DNA from: Microvirga makkahensis
Lineage (GTDB): Bacteria > Pseudomonadota > Alphaproteobacteria > Rhizobiales > Beijerinckiaceae
Assembly: GCF_009830105.1 (NCBI RefSeq)
Contig: NZ_WURB01000016.1
Span: 1 to 64,000, forward strand
Direction of reading: 5' to 3'
Length of the DNA: 64,000 nt
Below, piece after piece: positions 17,166 to 25,833 of this stretch. Below the pieces are notes generated by a model, which worked only from the letters and a program-made list of their open reading frames with translations, searched no databases and was not told where the DNA came from. Position 1 is the stretch's first letter; each line of letters opens with the position of its first letter. Made by a program: the position numbers and the translations under genes.

Positions 17166-17266
17166 GATGGGGAAATCCAGCTTGGAAAGGAAAAAGGCTC
17201 CGCGTGTTTTTCGCGAGGAGCCCGTCTCGTCAAGATCTATGGATGAAGAACGGTTCGTTCCAGAGG

Positions 17267-18289
17267 TCAGAAGGTCACGATGACCTTGCCGAAGACCTTG
17301 CGGCCTTCCAGACGCTCCAGGCCCTTCTGGAAATCGTCCAGGGGGAACACCGAGTCGATGACCGGGGTGATGCCGGCCGCCATCTTCTCCAGGGACTGAC
17401 TGATATTCTCCATCCGGCAGCCGAAGGAGCCGAAGATCCGGTACTGCTGCTGGAAGAGCTGCATCAGGTTCATGGTGGTGGAGACGCCCGAGGTGGAGCC
17501 GCAGGTTACAAGGCGTCCGCCCCGCTTGAGGCAGAGCAGGCTGCCGTTCCAGGTCTCCGCGCCCACATGCTCGAACACCACGTCGACGCCTTTCCGCTTG
17601 GTGAGTCGGCGCACCTCGCCCTCGAAGCGCTCCTCGCGGTAGTTGATCACGTAGTCGGCGCCCAGCGCCTTCGCCTTTTGGCCCTTCTCGTCGTCGCCCA
17701 CCGTCGTATAGACCGTGCAGCCGATGGCCTTGGCCATCTTGATCGCTGCCGTGCCGATGCCGGAGCCGCCTGCGTGCACCAGGATCGATTCGCCCGCCTC
17801 CAGTTTCGCGTTGTCGAACAGCATGTGCTGGACCGTGCCGAAACCAATGGGAGCGCAGGCCGCCTGCTCGAAGGTGACCCCCTTCGGCACCGGAATGACG
17901 AGGCGTTCGGGGCGGTTGATCAGCTCGCGGGCGAAGCCGTCGATATGGAAGCCCATGATGCCGGCGACGTTCTCGCAGAGATTGTCGCGGCCTTCCCGGC
18001 AGGCCTTGCAGTGGCCGCAGGTCTCCGCACCGTACATGGTGACCGGATCGCCCGTCTTGAACCGGGTGACGCCCTCGCCGACCGCCGCGATCTCGCCGGA
18101 GGCCTCGACGCCGACGGCCTGCGGCATCTTGCGCTTGGCGAAGGCCATGCCGCGAAAGCCCCAGACATCCAGGTAGTTCAGCCCGAGGGCCCTGATCCGC
18201 ACCTGCACCTCGCCTGCGGCGGGCGGCGGCGGGGCATCGATCTCGGTGATGCGAATGTCACGGTCGCCGAAGAGCTGAAGGGAGCGCAT
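17267..18289 (-). CDS. Zinc-binding alcohol dehydrogenase of the VLCFA cluster (adh2XL-like)
   Basis: 340 residues of the medium-chain dehydrogenase family. The Rossmann motif is seen as VHAGGSGIGTAA near 165-176. A CGHCKACREGRDNLC segment (about 92-106) matches the structural-zinc lobe. It sits between the SDR and lpxXL genes, the place held by the alcohol-dehydrogenase-like gene in the Rhizobium acpXL cluster. There it is thought to help make the very-long-chain hydroxy fatty acid, perhaps as an enoyl reductase. Exact reaction unproven. Confidence 0.87.
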   Translation of the reverse strand: MRSLQLFGDRDIRITEIDAPPPPAAGEVQVRIRALGLNYLDVWGFRGMAFAKRKMPQAVGVEASGEIAAVGEGVTRFKTGDPVTMYGAETCGHCKACREGRDNLCENVAGIMGFHIDGFARELINRPERLVIPVPKGVTFEQAACAPIGFGTVQHMLFDNAKLEAGESILVHAGGSGIGTAAIKMAKAIGCTVYTTVGDDEKGQKAKALGADYVINYREERFEGEVRRLTKRKGVDVVFEHVGAETWNGSLLCLKRGGRLVTCGSTSGVSTTMNLMQLFQQQYRIFGSFGCRMENISQSLEKMAAGITPVIDSVFPLDDFQKGLERLEGRKVFGKVIVTF

Positions 18290-18649
18290 GCGTCAAATCC
18301 TGTTCGGCGTCACCCCCGGACACGGTCCGGGGATCCACGTCTCTGGGTCGTGAAAAGCGTGGATGGCCGGGCTTGTCCCGGCCATGACGGGGAAACTTTG
18401 CTTGCGCGGCTTAAAGCGCGAGCGGCGGAATGGCAAGGTCCGGCCGTTCCCGAGAGCGATGGCAATCCTCCGCCATGGCCGAGCCCGGTCCCGGCCATCC
18501 CATCCGCGAGGCTCGGCGCCTCGGTTCGCCGTCCTCACGGGCAAAGGGCCAATGGAGACGAGAGGAGGGTGACGGCTAGGCGTGCGATGCGAAGCGAAGA
18601 ACGGCCCTGATTCCGGATCCGGGCCGCTGCCGGGAGGACGATCCGAGCA
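18290..18649. repeat. 360-base gap inside the VLCFA cluster filled with REP-type palindromes
   Basis: No coding frame is convincing. A composite element spans 18308-18389: one hairpin near CCCCCGGACACGGTCCGGGG, a second near GGCCGGGCTTGTCCCGGCC, outer ends CGTCAC and ATGACG. A half copy, ATGGCCGAGCCCGGTCCCGGCCAT-like, lies at 18475-18498. The rest shows nothing recognisable. It separates the SDR gene from the alcohol dehydrogenase gene in what is otherwise a tight operon, so it may act on mRNA ends or stability. Confidence 0.75.
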
Positions 18650-19396
18650 CTACCGGTGCACGCCCAGCATCGCGGTGAGTCCGCCGTCGATGGGCAGGAC
18701 CGCGCCGGTGATGTAGGCGGCGGGTTCGCTCATGAGAAACGCGGCGAGGCCCGCGATCTCCTCCGGCTTCGCGAAGCGTCCGGCCGGGATCTGCTTTTCC
18801 ATGGTCTCGCGATAGGCTGCGTAAGGAGCCATCATGTCCGTGTCGATGAAGCCCGGCGCGATCACGTTGACGGTCACGTTGCGCTTGGCGGTCTCGACGG
18901 ACAGCGTGCGGCAATAGGAAATCAGCGCCCCCTTGGAAGCGGCATAGGCCGCATTGCCGGGATTCCCCTGGAGCGCCGCCACCGAGCCCATGGCGACGAT
19001 GCGGCCCGCCTTGGCGCGGAACATGCCGCGCATGAGGGATTTGGCGATACGCGTCAGCGACCAGAAGTTCACCTGCATGGCGGCTTCAGCCTTGTCCTGC
19101 TGCATCATGGCGGCGAGCGCGTCGTAGGGTTGGCCCGCATTGTGCACAAACCCGAAGAAACTCTCAGTTTCCAGCATCTCGCAGAAGGATTCGAGCGCCG
19201 CCTTGTCGGCGAGGTCGAGCTCATGCGCCCTGACGGCGCGGCCGGGGTTCGCCCGCATCGCTTCGTCTGCCAGCGCCTTTGCCGCATCTCCCGAGGAACG
19301 ATAGGTGAAATCCACGTCGTGACCGGCCGCCACGAGCGAGCGCACGATGGCTGCACCGACACCTTTTCCGCCGCCTGTCACCAGAACCCGTGTCAT
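18650..19396 (-). CDS. SDR family 3-oxoacyl-ACP reductase-like protein (FabG-like)
   Basis: 248 residues. It has TGGGKGVGAAI near 7-17, HNAG near 87, the catalytic-type Ser in AMGSVAALQG, YAASKGALISYC with YxxxK near 151-155, and the typical FabG-like ending ITGAVLPIDGG. It begins four bases after the FabF1XL stop. A ketoreductase is the step needed between condensation by the FabF proteins and dehydration by FabZXL, so it probably reduces very-long 3-oxoacyl-AcpXL. The classical Rhizobium cluster description lacks a dedicated fabG. Confidence 0.88.
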   Translation of the reverse strand: MTRVLVTGGGKGVGAAIVRSLVAAGHDVDFTYRSSGDAAKALADEAMRANPGRAVRAHELDLADKAALESFCEMLETESFFGFVHNAGQPYDALAAMMQQDKAEAAMQVNFWSLTRIAKSLMRGMFRAKAGRIVAMGSVAALQGNPGNAAYAASKGALISYCRTLSVETAKRNVTVNVIAPGFIDTDMMAPYAAYRETMEKQIPAGRFAKPEEIAGLAAFLMSEPAAYITGAVLPIDGGLTAMLGVHR

Positions 19397-19400
19397 GGCT

Positions 19401-20681
19401 TCATGCCCCCTTGGGCTCGGCCCCGAAGACGAGGCAGGTATTCTGGCCGCCGAAGCCGAAGGAATTCGAGAGCACGTATTTCACGTCTCCGTCGCGTGCG
19501 GCATTCGGCACCACGTCGAGCGGGATCGCGGGATCGGGCACCTGGTAGTTGATCGTGGGCGGCATGCGGCCGGTCGCGATGGTGAGCAGCGACATCACCG
19601 CCTCCACGGCTCCGGCGGCGGTGAGCGTGTGGCCGATCATGGACTTGTTCGACGAGATGGGCAGGCTTCCCATGCGCTCGCCGAACACGGCGGTGCAGCT
19701 CATCGCCTCCATCTTGTCGTTCTCAGGGGTCGAGGTGCCGTGCGCGTTGATATAGTCGATCTCGCCGGGCGAGAGGTTCGCATCGTCGAGCGCTTGGCGG
19801 ATCGCGGCGATGGCCGGAGAACCGTCTGGAGAGGACCGCGTGCGGTGGAAATTGTCGCCCTTCTCGCCGCAGCCGAGCACATAGCCGAGGATCTTCGCGC
19901 CACGCGCGATCGCAGCTTCCGCATTTTCGAGAACGAGCGCGGCGCCGCCCTCCCCCATCACGAATCCGTCACGGTTCTTGGAGAACGGCTTCGACGCGCC
20001 TTCCGGATTCTCGTTCTGCGTCGAGAGCGCCGAGAGGAGGGAGAAGCGAATCAGCGATTCCGGGTTCACGGAACCGTCGGTGCCGATGCAGAGCGCCGCA
20101 TCCGTCTCGCCGCGCCGGATTGCCTCCACGCCCAGCTGGATCGCGGTCGCGCCCGAGGAGCAGGCGGTAGAGAGCGAAATGGGCGAGCCTTTCGTGCCGA
20201 ACCTGTCGGCGACGCGGTCCGCCACCGTGCCGAAGATGAAGAGATCGTGCCAGGCCTTGAAGCGGCCCGTAGCCGCGGCCTTGAGAAGATCCTTGTAGGT
20301 CACGTCCCCCGTCTGGCCGGAAGCCTCGGCGAGCGCCTGCCGCTGCGGCCATTCCATCTCGACCGGCGGCACGGCGATGAAGAGCGCGCCCGGAAAACCG
20401 CCCGATGCCAGTCCCGACTGGCCGACGGCCTCTTCGGCCGCCAGCACGGCGAGACGCTCGGAGAGCATCGGCGCGCAGAAAGGCTCCACATCGATGAAGT
20501 CGATGGTGCCCGCGATCGAGGTGCGCAGGCTTTCCGTGGGGAAGCGGTTGATGCGGTGAATGCCCGACCGTCCCGCCGTCAGCGCGGCCCAGGTGTCGTC
20601 CTTGCCCTGGCCGAGAGAGGTGACCACGCCCATCCCGGTGACGGCGACGAGCGGACGGCCCTGTTTGTCGCGAAGCGCCAT
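19401..20681 (-). CDS. fabF1XL: 3-oxoacyl-ACP synthase FabF1XL (catalytic condensing enzyme)
   Basis: 426 residues, a complete KAS II-type enzyme. The nucleophile Cys is in STACSSGATA (Cys ~174), the first His in NAHGTSTPENDKME, and the second Lys/His in NKSMIGHTLTAAG. It extends the AcpXL-bound chain with malonyl units towards C26-C28. GAGAGGAGAACGGC precedes the ATG, and the gene follows fabF2XL by 12 bases. The partner FabF2XL lacks the Cys, so this protein would be the active half if they form a pair. Confidence 0.92.
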   Translation of the reverse strand: MALRDKQGRPLVAVTGMGVVTSLGQGKDDTWAALTAGRSGIHRINRFPTESLRTSIAGTIDFIDVEPFCAPMLSERLAVLAAEEAVGQSGLASGGFPGALFIAVPPVEMEWPQRQALAEASGQTGDVTYKDLLKAAATGRFKAWHDLFIFGTVADRVADRFGTKGSPISLSTACSSGATAIQLGVEAIRRGETDAALCIGTDGSVNPESLIRFSLLSALSTQNENPEGASKPFSKNRDGFVMGEGGAALVLENAEAAIARGAKILGYVLGCGEKGDNFHRTRSSPDGSPAIAAIRQALDDANLSPGEIDYINAHGTSTPENDKMEAMSCTAVFGERMGSLPISSNKSMIGHTLTAAGAVEAVMSLLTIATGRMPPTINYQVPDPAIPLDVVPNAARDGDVKYVLSNSFGFGGQNTCLVFGAEPKGA

Positions 20682-20693
20682 GCCGTTCTCCTC

Positions 20694-21812
20694 TCAAGCC
20701 TTGGTGAGCCGCAAGGCCCCTTCGCCGCGCCAGTGACCGATCGAGGTCACAAGGGCGTCGGATGCCGTGCCGTTCGCGATGAGGCCGGCCGCGAGCGCCA
20801 CGCTGGCGGGCGCCTGCGCTTCCATGGCGTGGCCGATGACGTCGCCGGTCGCATGAACCGCAGCCCCCGGAGCGACGTCCCTCAAAGCGGCCTGCTCTTC
20901 TTCCGTGATGCCCCTCAGGCCGGTCGCTCCTGAGATCACCACGTCGGGCTTTCCCTTGAGCTCTCTCGAGAGCCCATGAAGCGCCTGTTCGACGCTGCCG
21001 GACTGGCGGCGGGAGCGGTCGGAGGCGACGCCCGCGAGAGCCGCCAGCGGCGTTGCGCCCCGCGCCGCCGCATGTTCGCGGGATTCCAGCACCAGGAAAC
21101 AGGCGGCCGAACCGAGGATCATGCCGCCGCCGTCGGCCGGGCGGCTCCAGACCGGCTGGTACGGCCTCTTCCAGAGAAAGCCGCCCATCTCGTAGATCAG
21201 GAGCACGTCGGGACGCTCGGCGTTGTAGGCGCCGCCCACGAGGAAGATGTCGTCCTGGCCAGAGGCGATGCGCTCCCTGGCGATGCGGATCGCGTCCACC
21301 CCGCTCGATTCCTCGCCCATGAAGGTGCGCGATCCGCCCGTGACGCCGTGCACGATGGAGATGTTGCCCGCGAGCAGGTTGGAGAGCTGCGCCAGGAACA
21401 GCGTGGGACGCAGGTCGCCCATCAGACGCTCGTTGAGGAACACGCCCGGATCCTCGGCCGTGCGGAGACCTGCGAGAATCTGCCCGTCGACCGCGTAATC
21501 GCGCTCGCCTCCGCCGGCGGACACGATGAGCTGCATGCGACCCTTCAGCTCCGCATCCTCCTTCACGCCGGCCGAGTCGAGCGCCAGGCCTGCGGCATAG
21601 CAGCCGAGCCTCTGCCAGGCCTCCATCTGCCGCTGATCGGATTTCTTCGGGATCTGGCGGTCCCATTCCAGGGCCGTCGCGGGATGGACAGGATGGGGCG
21701 CGAAGGTCTCGGCATCCGTATTGGGGACACCCGAGAGCGCGGCCAGATGCGCGTCGAGTCCCTCTCCCGCGCAGGAGACGATGCCGATTCCGGTGATGAC
21801 GACGTCACGCAT
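20694..21812 (-). CDS. fabF2XL: FabF2XL, condensing-enzyme-like protein without the catalytic Cys
   Basis: 372 residues, shorter than FabF1XL. The thiolase-fold start MRDVVITGIGIVSCAGEGLD and later VGGA and GDVIGHAMEAQ blocks mark it as a ketosynthase relative. Where FabF enzymes read ATAC it has ISIVHGVTGG, with Val in place of the nucleophile Cys (about residue 157). The NAHGT His block is missing too; only the second His (VIGH) remains. Like the chain-length-factor subunit of type II polyketide synthases, it may pair with FabF1XL. Eight bases overlap fabZXL, implying coupled translation. Confidence 0.85.
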   Translation of the reverse strand: MRDVVITGIGIVSCAGEGLDAHLAALSGVPNTDAETFAPHPVHPATALEWDRQIPKKSDQRQMEAWQRLGCYAAGLALDSAGVKEDAELKGRMQLIVSAGGGERDYAVDGQILAGLRTAEDPGVFLNERLMGDLRPTLFLAQLSNLLAGNISIVHGVTGGSRTFMGEESSGVDAIRIARERIASGQDDIFLVGGAYNAERPDVLLIYEMGGFLWKRPYQPVWSRPADGGGMILGSAACFLVLESREHAAARGATPLAALAGVASDRSRRQSGSVEQALHGLSRELKGKPDVVISGATGLRGITEEEQAALRDVAPGAAVHATGDVIGHAMEAQAPASVALAAGLIANGTASDALVTSIGHWRGEGALRLTKA

Positions 21813-22272
21813 CCTGGATCTCCCGTATCAGGCCGATGCGCTTGGCTTGGGCCCGCATCTGACCGTCCATGCCCTCAGGAAAGGGCATGATCCTGAACCG
21901 CAGCTCAGCATCGCAGATCGGCTTGCCCTCGGCCAGGATCTTGGCCTTGGTCACGGCGTAGCCCGAGCCTTCGTGCTCCAGCTGCGCCTGGACGGCGAGC
22001 ACCGTGCCCGGGCCCACGAAGGTGCGGAAGCGCGCCCTGTCCACCGCCATGAGGAACGGCATGTGGGTGAAGCCCATGAGGCCGAGCACGAGATAGCCGG
22101 AAGCCTGGGCCATAGTCTCGGTGAGAAGGACGCCGGGCACGAGGGGATGGCCGGGGAAGTGGCCCTCGAAGACGGGGCTTTCCTGCGGTACTGTGGAGGT
22201 TGCCTCGATCCGTTTCGCGTCGCGGTCGAGGGTCTCCACCCGATCGATCATTTCAAAATATTCGAGGCGCAT
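21805..22272 (-). CDS. fabZXL: 3-hydroxyacyl-ACP dehydratase FabZXL
   Basis: 155 residues from an ATG at 22272, chosen because AGGAC precedes it and MRLEYFEMIDRV is the usual start; the frame continues upstream to a GTG at 22308. The hot-dog-fold active-site block HFPGHPLVPGVLLTETMAQ (about 56-74) holds the catalytic His and Glu of FabZ-type dehydratases. It removes water from the 3-hydroxyacyl chain on AcpXL. The last bases overlap the fabF2XL start. Confidence 0.9.
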   Translation of the reverse strand: MRLEYFEMIDRVETLDRDAKRIEATSTVPQESPVFEGHFPGHPLVPGVLLTETMAQASGYLVLGLMGFTHMPFLMAVDRARFRTFVGPGTVLAVQAQLEHEGSGYAVTKAKILAEGKPICDAELRFRIMPFPEGMDGQMRAQAKRIGLIREIQDA

Positions 22273-22407
22273 CCCGGTCCTGGTCTCTCTCGTTCCCGGC
22301 GGCGGCACAGGAAAGGGAATCCATGAGGCGGGGCTCTTGAATGGATCGCCTCTCCGGACCGGCCCAGGGAGGGCCAGTCCACCGGAATGGATGTCTGAGG
22401 GTGTCTA

Positions 22408-22689
22408 TCAAGCCTGCTTGGCGGCCACGAGCGCGTCGATGCGCGCCACGAGGTTCTTGAGAACGAAGTATTCCTCTGCCGGGGCCTTGCCCTCGTTCAC
22501 TTCCTGGGTCCACTGCTCGAGGGGCAGCTTGATGCCGAAAGCCTTGTCGATCGCGAACGCGATATCGAGGAAGGCGAGGGAATCGATGCCCAGGTCCTCG
22601 ATGGCGTGGCTCTCGGGCGTGATCTGCTCGCGCGGGATGTCGGCGGTCTCTGAAATGATGCCGGCGACGGTCTCGAAGGTGGACGACAT
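22408..22689 (-). CDS. acpXL: Acyl carrier protein AcpXL
   Basis: 93 residues. The phosphopantetheine-site motif [17 protein letters not shown] has Ser near 37. The length, [23 protein letters not shown] start and [16 protein letters not shown] ending match AcpXL, the dedicated carrier for the C28 chain of rhizobial lipid A, rather than the housekeeping AcpP (which has GADSLDTVEL). CAGGAGAG precedes the ATG. It is the first gene of the minus-strand cluster that runs to lpxXL, with a divergent phosphatase-like gene upstream. Confidence 0.95.
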   Translation of the reverse strand: MSSTFETVAGIISETADIPREQITPESHAIEDLGIDSLAFLDIAFAIDKAFGIKLPLEQWTQEVNEGKAPAEEYFVLKNLVARIDALVAAKQA

Positions 22690-22892
22690 GACGCCGCTCT
22701 CCTGAAGTGATTGGCTCTTAACGATTCCGCCGCTGCCGGAGCCCGTCGGGTCCAGAACCAGCCGCTCTTCTCGTCAAGGAGGGTTGTATTGGAACGCTCC
22801 CCTTACACGACGGGGATCTCAGCGGCAACCGATTGGTTGCGTTTCGCTCCTTTCCGGAACGCCGCACCGGTGCCGGATCCGGCGCCTGATCC

Positions 22893-23735
22893 GTGGTAAA
22901 GCTGAAGAAGCGTCGGATTGATTATTCCGATCCCTTCGCCGATAAGGGCCCACCCAACGCCATAAAGGCTCCCGATTTCGCCTCAAGAATACCTCCTCGA
23001 GACTGGATCAACGTGCTCAACAGGTTCCGCAGACCTGCCGTCCGTCGCGCACGACGCATGGCCCGCATCGCCCGGTGGGACAAACCCGTCCAGGGCCCAT
23101 TCGGCCGCTTGGCCGCCTGGATCAACATGCTGCTCGTCGACCACGGGGTCTTCCGCCTCGTCTATCTGAACAAGCACCAGGTGACTGACCGGCTGTGGCG
23201 CACCGCCCAGCCGGCCCCGCACCAGATCGAGGCGCTCAAGAGGAAAGGCGTGCGGACCATCGTCAATCTCCGCGGCGGACGCGAGCACGGCTCCTGGCAG
23301 CTCCAGAAGGAGACCTGCGAGCGCCTCGGCATCAACCTGGTGGAATTCGTCATCCGCTCCCGCGGGGCTCCCGACCGGAAGACCCTGCTCAAGGCCAAGG
23401 ACTTCTTCGAGAACATGGAATATCCGGCCGTGATGCACTGCAAGTCGGGGGCGGATCGGGCGGGCTTCATGGCGGCGCTCTATCTCATCCTGCACGAGGG
23501 CCGCAGCGTCGACGAGGCCCAGCGGCAGCTTCACATGCGCTACGGCCATTTCCGGTTCTCGAAGACCGGCATTCTCGACGCCTTCTTCGACGCGTATCGC
23601 CGGGACGGCGAGGCCAAGGGCATGCCGTTCCTGACCTGGCTCGAGACGGTCTACGACGCCAAGACCCTGGAGCGGGAATTCCGCCCCGGCTTCTGGTCCA
23701 ATTTCCTCGTCGACAGGATCATGCGGCGGGAATAG
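22893..23735 (+). CDS. Tyrosine phosphatase-like protein (Cys-x5-Arg family)
   Basis: 280 residues. The phosphatase loop HCKSGADRAG near 177-186 gives the HCx5R signature, and VNLRGG near 118 matches the dual-specificity/PTP-like start of the domain. A basic N-terminal region (RFRRPAVRRARRMARIARW) precedes it. It is divergent from acpXL, a place where such a gene is often found in Hyphomicrobiales, so a role in lipid A or envelope phosphate chemistry is possible but unproven. The start is a GTG at 22893 with no strong ribosome site. Confidence 0.82.
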   Translation: MVKLKKRRIDYSDPFADKGPPNAIKAPDFASRIPPRDWINVLNRFRRPAVRRARRMARIARWDKPVQGPFGRLAAWINMLLVDHGVFRLVYLNKHQVTDRLWRTAQPAPHQIEALKRKGVRTIVNLRGGREHGSWQLQKETCERLGINLVEFVIRSRGAPDRKTLLKAKDFFENMEYPAVMHCKSGADRAGFMAALYLILHEGRSVDEAQRQLHMRYGHFRFSKTGILDAFFDAYRRDGEAKGMPFLTWLETVYDAKTLEREFRPGFWSNFLVDRIMRRE

Positions 23736-23777
23736 CCGGTGCTCCATGCCTTCCCCCGTCGTCGCCGCACACTCTCC

Positions 23778-23866
23778 CGTCATCACCGGCGCGGGCCGGT
23801 GATCGCACTCAGGTGACCCGCCGCGTCTTTCCGATCGGGATGGCCGGAACGGGCCCGGCCATGACG
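23778..23866. repeat. Composite REP-type palindromic element
   Basis: CGTCAT at one end and ATGACG at the other enclose hairpins CACCGGCGCGGGCCGGTG and GGCCGGAACGGGCCCGGCC, 45 bases apart. It lies between the convergent phosphatase-like and msbA-like genes. Confidence 0.8.
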
Positions 23867-23877
23867 AGCCGGCAAGA

Positions 23878-25662
23878 TCAGGAACCCGCCGCCCAGCTCG
23901 GCTCCAGATCGTCCGACAGCTGCAGCCGGTGCAGGCGGGCATAGGTGCCCCTCCTGGCCATGAGCGCCTCGTGCGGACCCATCTCGATGACGCGTCCCGC
24001 CTCCATCACCACGATCGTGTCCGCATCGCGCACCGTGGAGAGGCGGTGGGCGATGACCAGGGTCGTGCGGCCCTTCATGAGCTTGCCGATGGCGGCCTGC
24101 ACGAGGCGTTCGGATTCCGAATCGAGCGCGCTCGTAGCCTCGTCCAGCAGCAGGATCGGCGCGTTCTTCAGAAAGGCGCGGGCCAGGGACACGCGCTGGC
24201 GCTCGCCGCCCGAAAGCCGCCCGCCGCCGGGGCCGACCATCGTGTCGTAGCCTGCCGGCTGCCGCATGATGAAATCGTGCGCCGCCGCGGCCTTGGCGGC
24301 CTCGACGATCTCCTCCTCCGAGGCGCCGGGGCGGCCGAAGGCGATGTTGGCGCGGATCGTGTCGTCGAAGAGCACTACGTCCTGGCTCACCACGGCGATG
24401 GACTGGCGCAGGCTCGCCAGGGTCACGTCGCGGATGTCCTGGCCGTCGATGAGGATGGCGCCGCCGGTCACGTCGTAAAGGCGCGGCACGAGGGAAAGCA
24501 GGGTCGACTTGCCGGAGCCGGAGCGGCCCACGAGCGCCGTGGTGCTGCCCGCCTCGGCCACGAAATCCACGCGGTCGACGGCCGCCCTTTCCCCGTTATA
24601 GGAGAAGGACAGATCCGAGAAGCGGATCTCTCCGCCCGTCAGGACAAGCGGCTTGGCATCGGCCTTATCCCGGATCAGGGGCTCCTCGTCCATGACGGCG
24701 AAAGTGCGCTGCAGGGCGGCCGCCGCCTCCTGCACGATGGCGTTGAGGTTGCCCAGGGCCCGGATCGGCTGAGCCGCTAGGAGCAGAGCGCTGACGAATC
24801 CGGTGAAGTCGCCGACCGTGCTGCTGTTCGAGAGGATGCGCTGGCCGATCAGCACGAGCACCGCCGCCACGGCGGCGCCGCCGCCGACCTCGAGCAGCGG
24901 ATCGAGCCGCCCGCGGGCATTCGCGCCCTTCATGCGCAGGCGGCGAATCTCGTCGAAGGTGTTGGCCGCCTTGTTCTTGAGGTAGCCCTCCAGCCGGTAG
25001 GTCTTGGCGAAGCGGGTGCCGGCGAGGCTCTCGGTGATGAGGCCCGCCATCTGTCCGGTCTGCTCCTGGGTCGAGGTGGCGACGCGGCGCAGCTTGCGGC
25101 CGATCTTCTCCACTGGATAAATGAAGAAGGGCATGGTGATGCTGGCCACCAGCGTCATCATCGGGTCAATCCAGATCATGGCGGCGACCAGCGCGATCAC
25201 TGTGGATATCTCGCGCAGGAACACGGTGGAGAGGCGGGTCAGCGCCTCCTTGATGAACATGAAGTCGGTGGTGAAGCGCTGGGTCAGCGCCGCCGGGCTC
25301 TCGCGCCCGATCTGGGCGAGATCCGCCTCGATCATGTGACCATAGAGCCTGGTCTGCATGTCCGCCTCGATGCGCGTCACCACCCGGTTGGTGAGAATGG
25401 TGAGCGCGAGCAGGGAAAAGCCCTTCACGGAGGTGACCGCGATCACGAAGAGCGGCGCGAGATAGATCGCCGTGACGTCCTTCGTGTCGAAGGCGTCGAA
25501 GGCCGCTTTGATGAGCACCGGATAGAGCCCCGTCGCGCCCGAGACCAGGCCGACGAACACGAGCACGGCCACCAGCGTTCTGGAATGCGGACGCATCCAG
25601 TCGCGCCAGAGGCGCTTGACCAGGGGCAGGGTATTGCCGCGGAGAGGACTTTTGCGGGCCAT
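23878..25662 (-). CDS. msbA: ABC transporter permease/ATPase, MsbA-like lipid flippase
   Basis: 594 residues: a six-helix membrane domain (about 25-320) fused to an ATPase domain. Walker A GRSGSGKST lies near 381-389, the signature LSGGERQR near 482 and Walker B ILLLDEATSALD near 502. Homology is to MsbA/lipid A exporters. Its position near the lipid A VLCFA cluster supports transport of lipid A across the inner membrane, but related exporters of other lipids or drugs look alike. It is transcribed towards the phosphatase gene and has its own promoter region. Confidence 0.87.
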   Translation of the reverse strand: MARKSPLRGNTLPLVKRLWRDWMRPHSRTLVAVLVFVGLVSGATGLYPVLIKAAFDAFDTKDVTAIYLAPLFVIAVTSVKGFSLLALTILTNRVVTRIEADMQTRLYGHMIEADLAQIGRESPAALTQRFTTDFMFIKEALTRLSTVFLREISTVIALVAAMIWIDPMMTLVASITMPFFIYPVEKIGRKLRRVATSTQEQTGQMAGLITESLAGTRFAKTYRLEGYLKNKAANTFDEIRRLRMKGANARGRLDPLLEVGGGAAVAAVLVLIGQRILSNSSTVGDFTGFVSALLLAAQPIRALGNLNAIVQEAAAALQRTFAVMDEEPLIRDKADAKPLVLTGGEIRFSDLSFSYNGERAAVDRVDFVAEAGSTTALVGRSGSGKSTLLSLVPRLYDVTGGAILIDGQDIRDVTLASLRQSIAVVSQDVVLFDDTIRANIAFGRPGASEEEIVEAAKAAAAHDFIMRQPAGYDTMVGPGGGRLSGGERQRVSLARAFLKNAPILLLDEATSALDSESERLVQAAIGKLMKGRTTLVIAHRLSTVRDADTIVVMEAGRVIEMGPHEALMARRGTYARLHRLQLSDDLEPSWAAGS

Positions 25663-25833
25663 GGCGGTGCTTGGGACTCTTGTGACGATGCCCGCGAGTT
25701 AGCATGCGAGGCCCATGACCGGCAAACCCTTCTGCCGTAACGGCGCTTCCTTGCCGCGCCCGCAGAGGCCGGCCCTGCCCTCGACACGCCCGCGATTCTG
25801 TGGCTGAGTTCGCGTCTCCGAGAGGATAATGCC

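Noticed and set aside
19969-21666. A 565-codon open frame on the minus strand across fabF1XL and fabF2XL
   Set aside because: It is Arg/Gly-rich, lacks any family motif and overlaps two well-supported genes in another frame; high GC content keeps stop codons rare.
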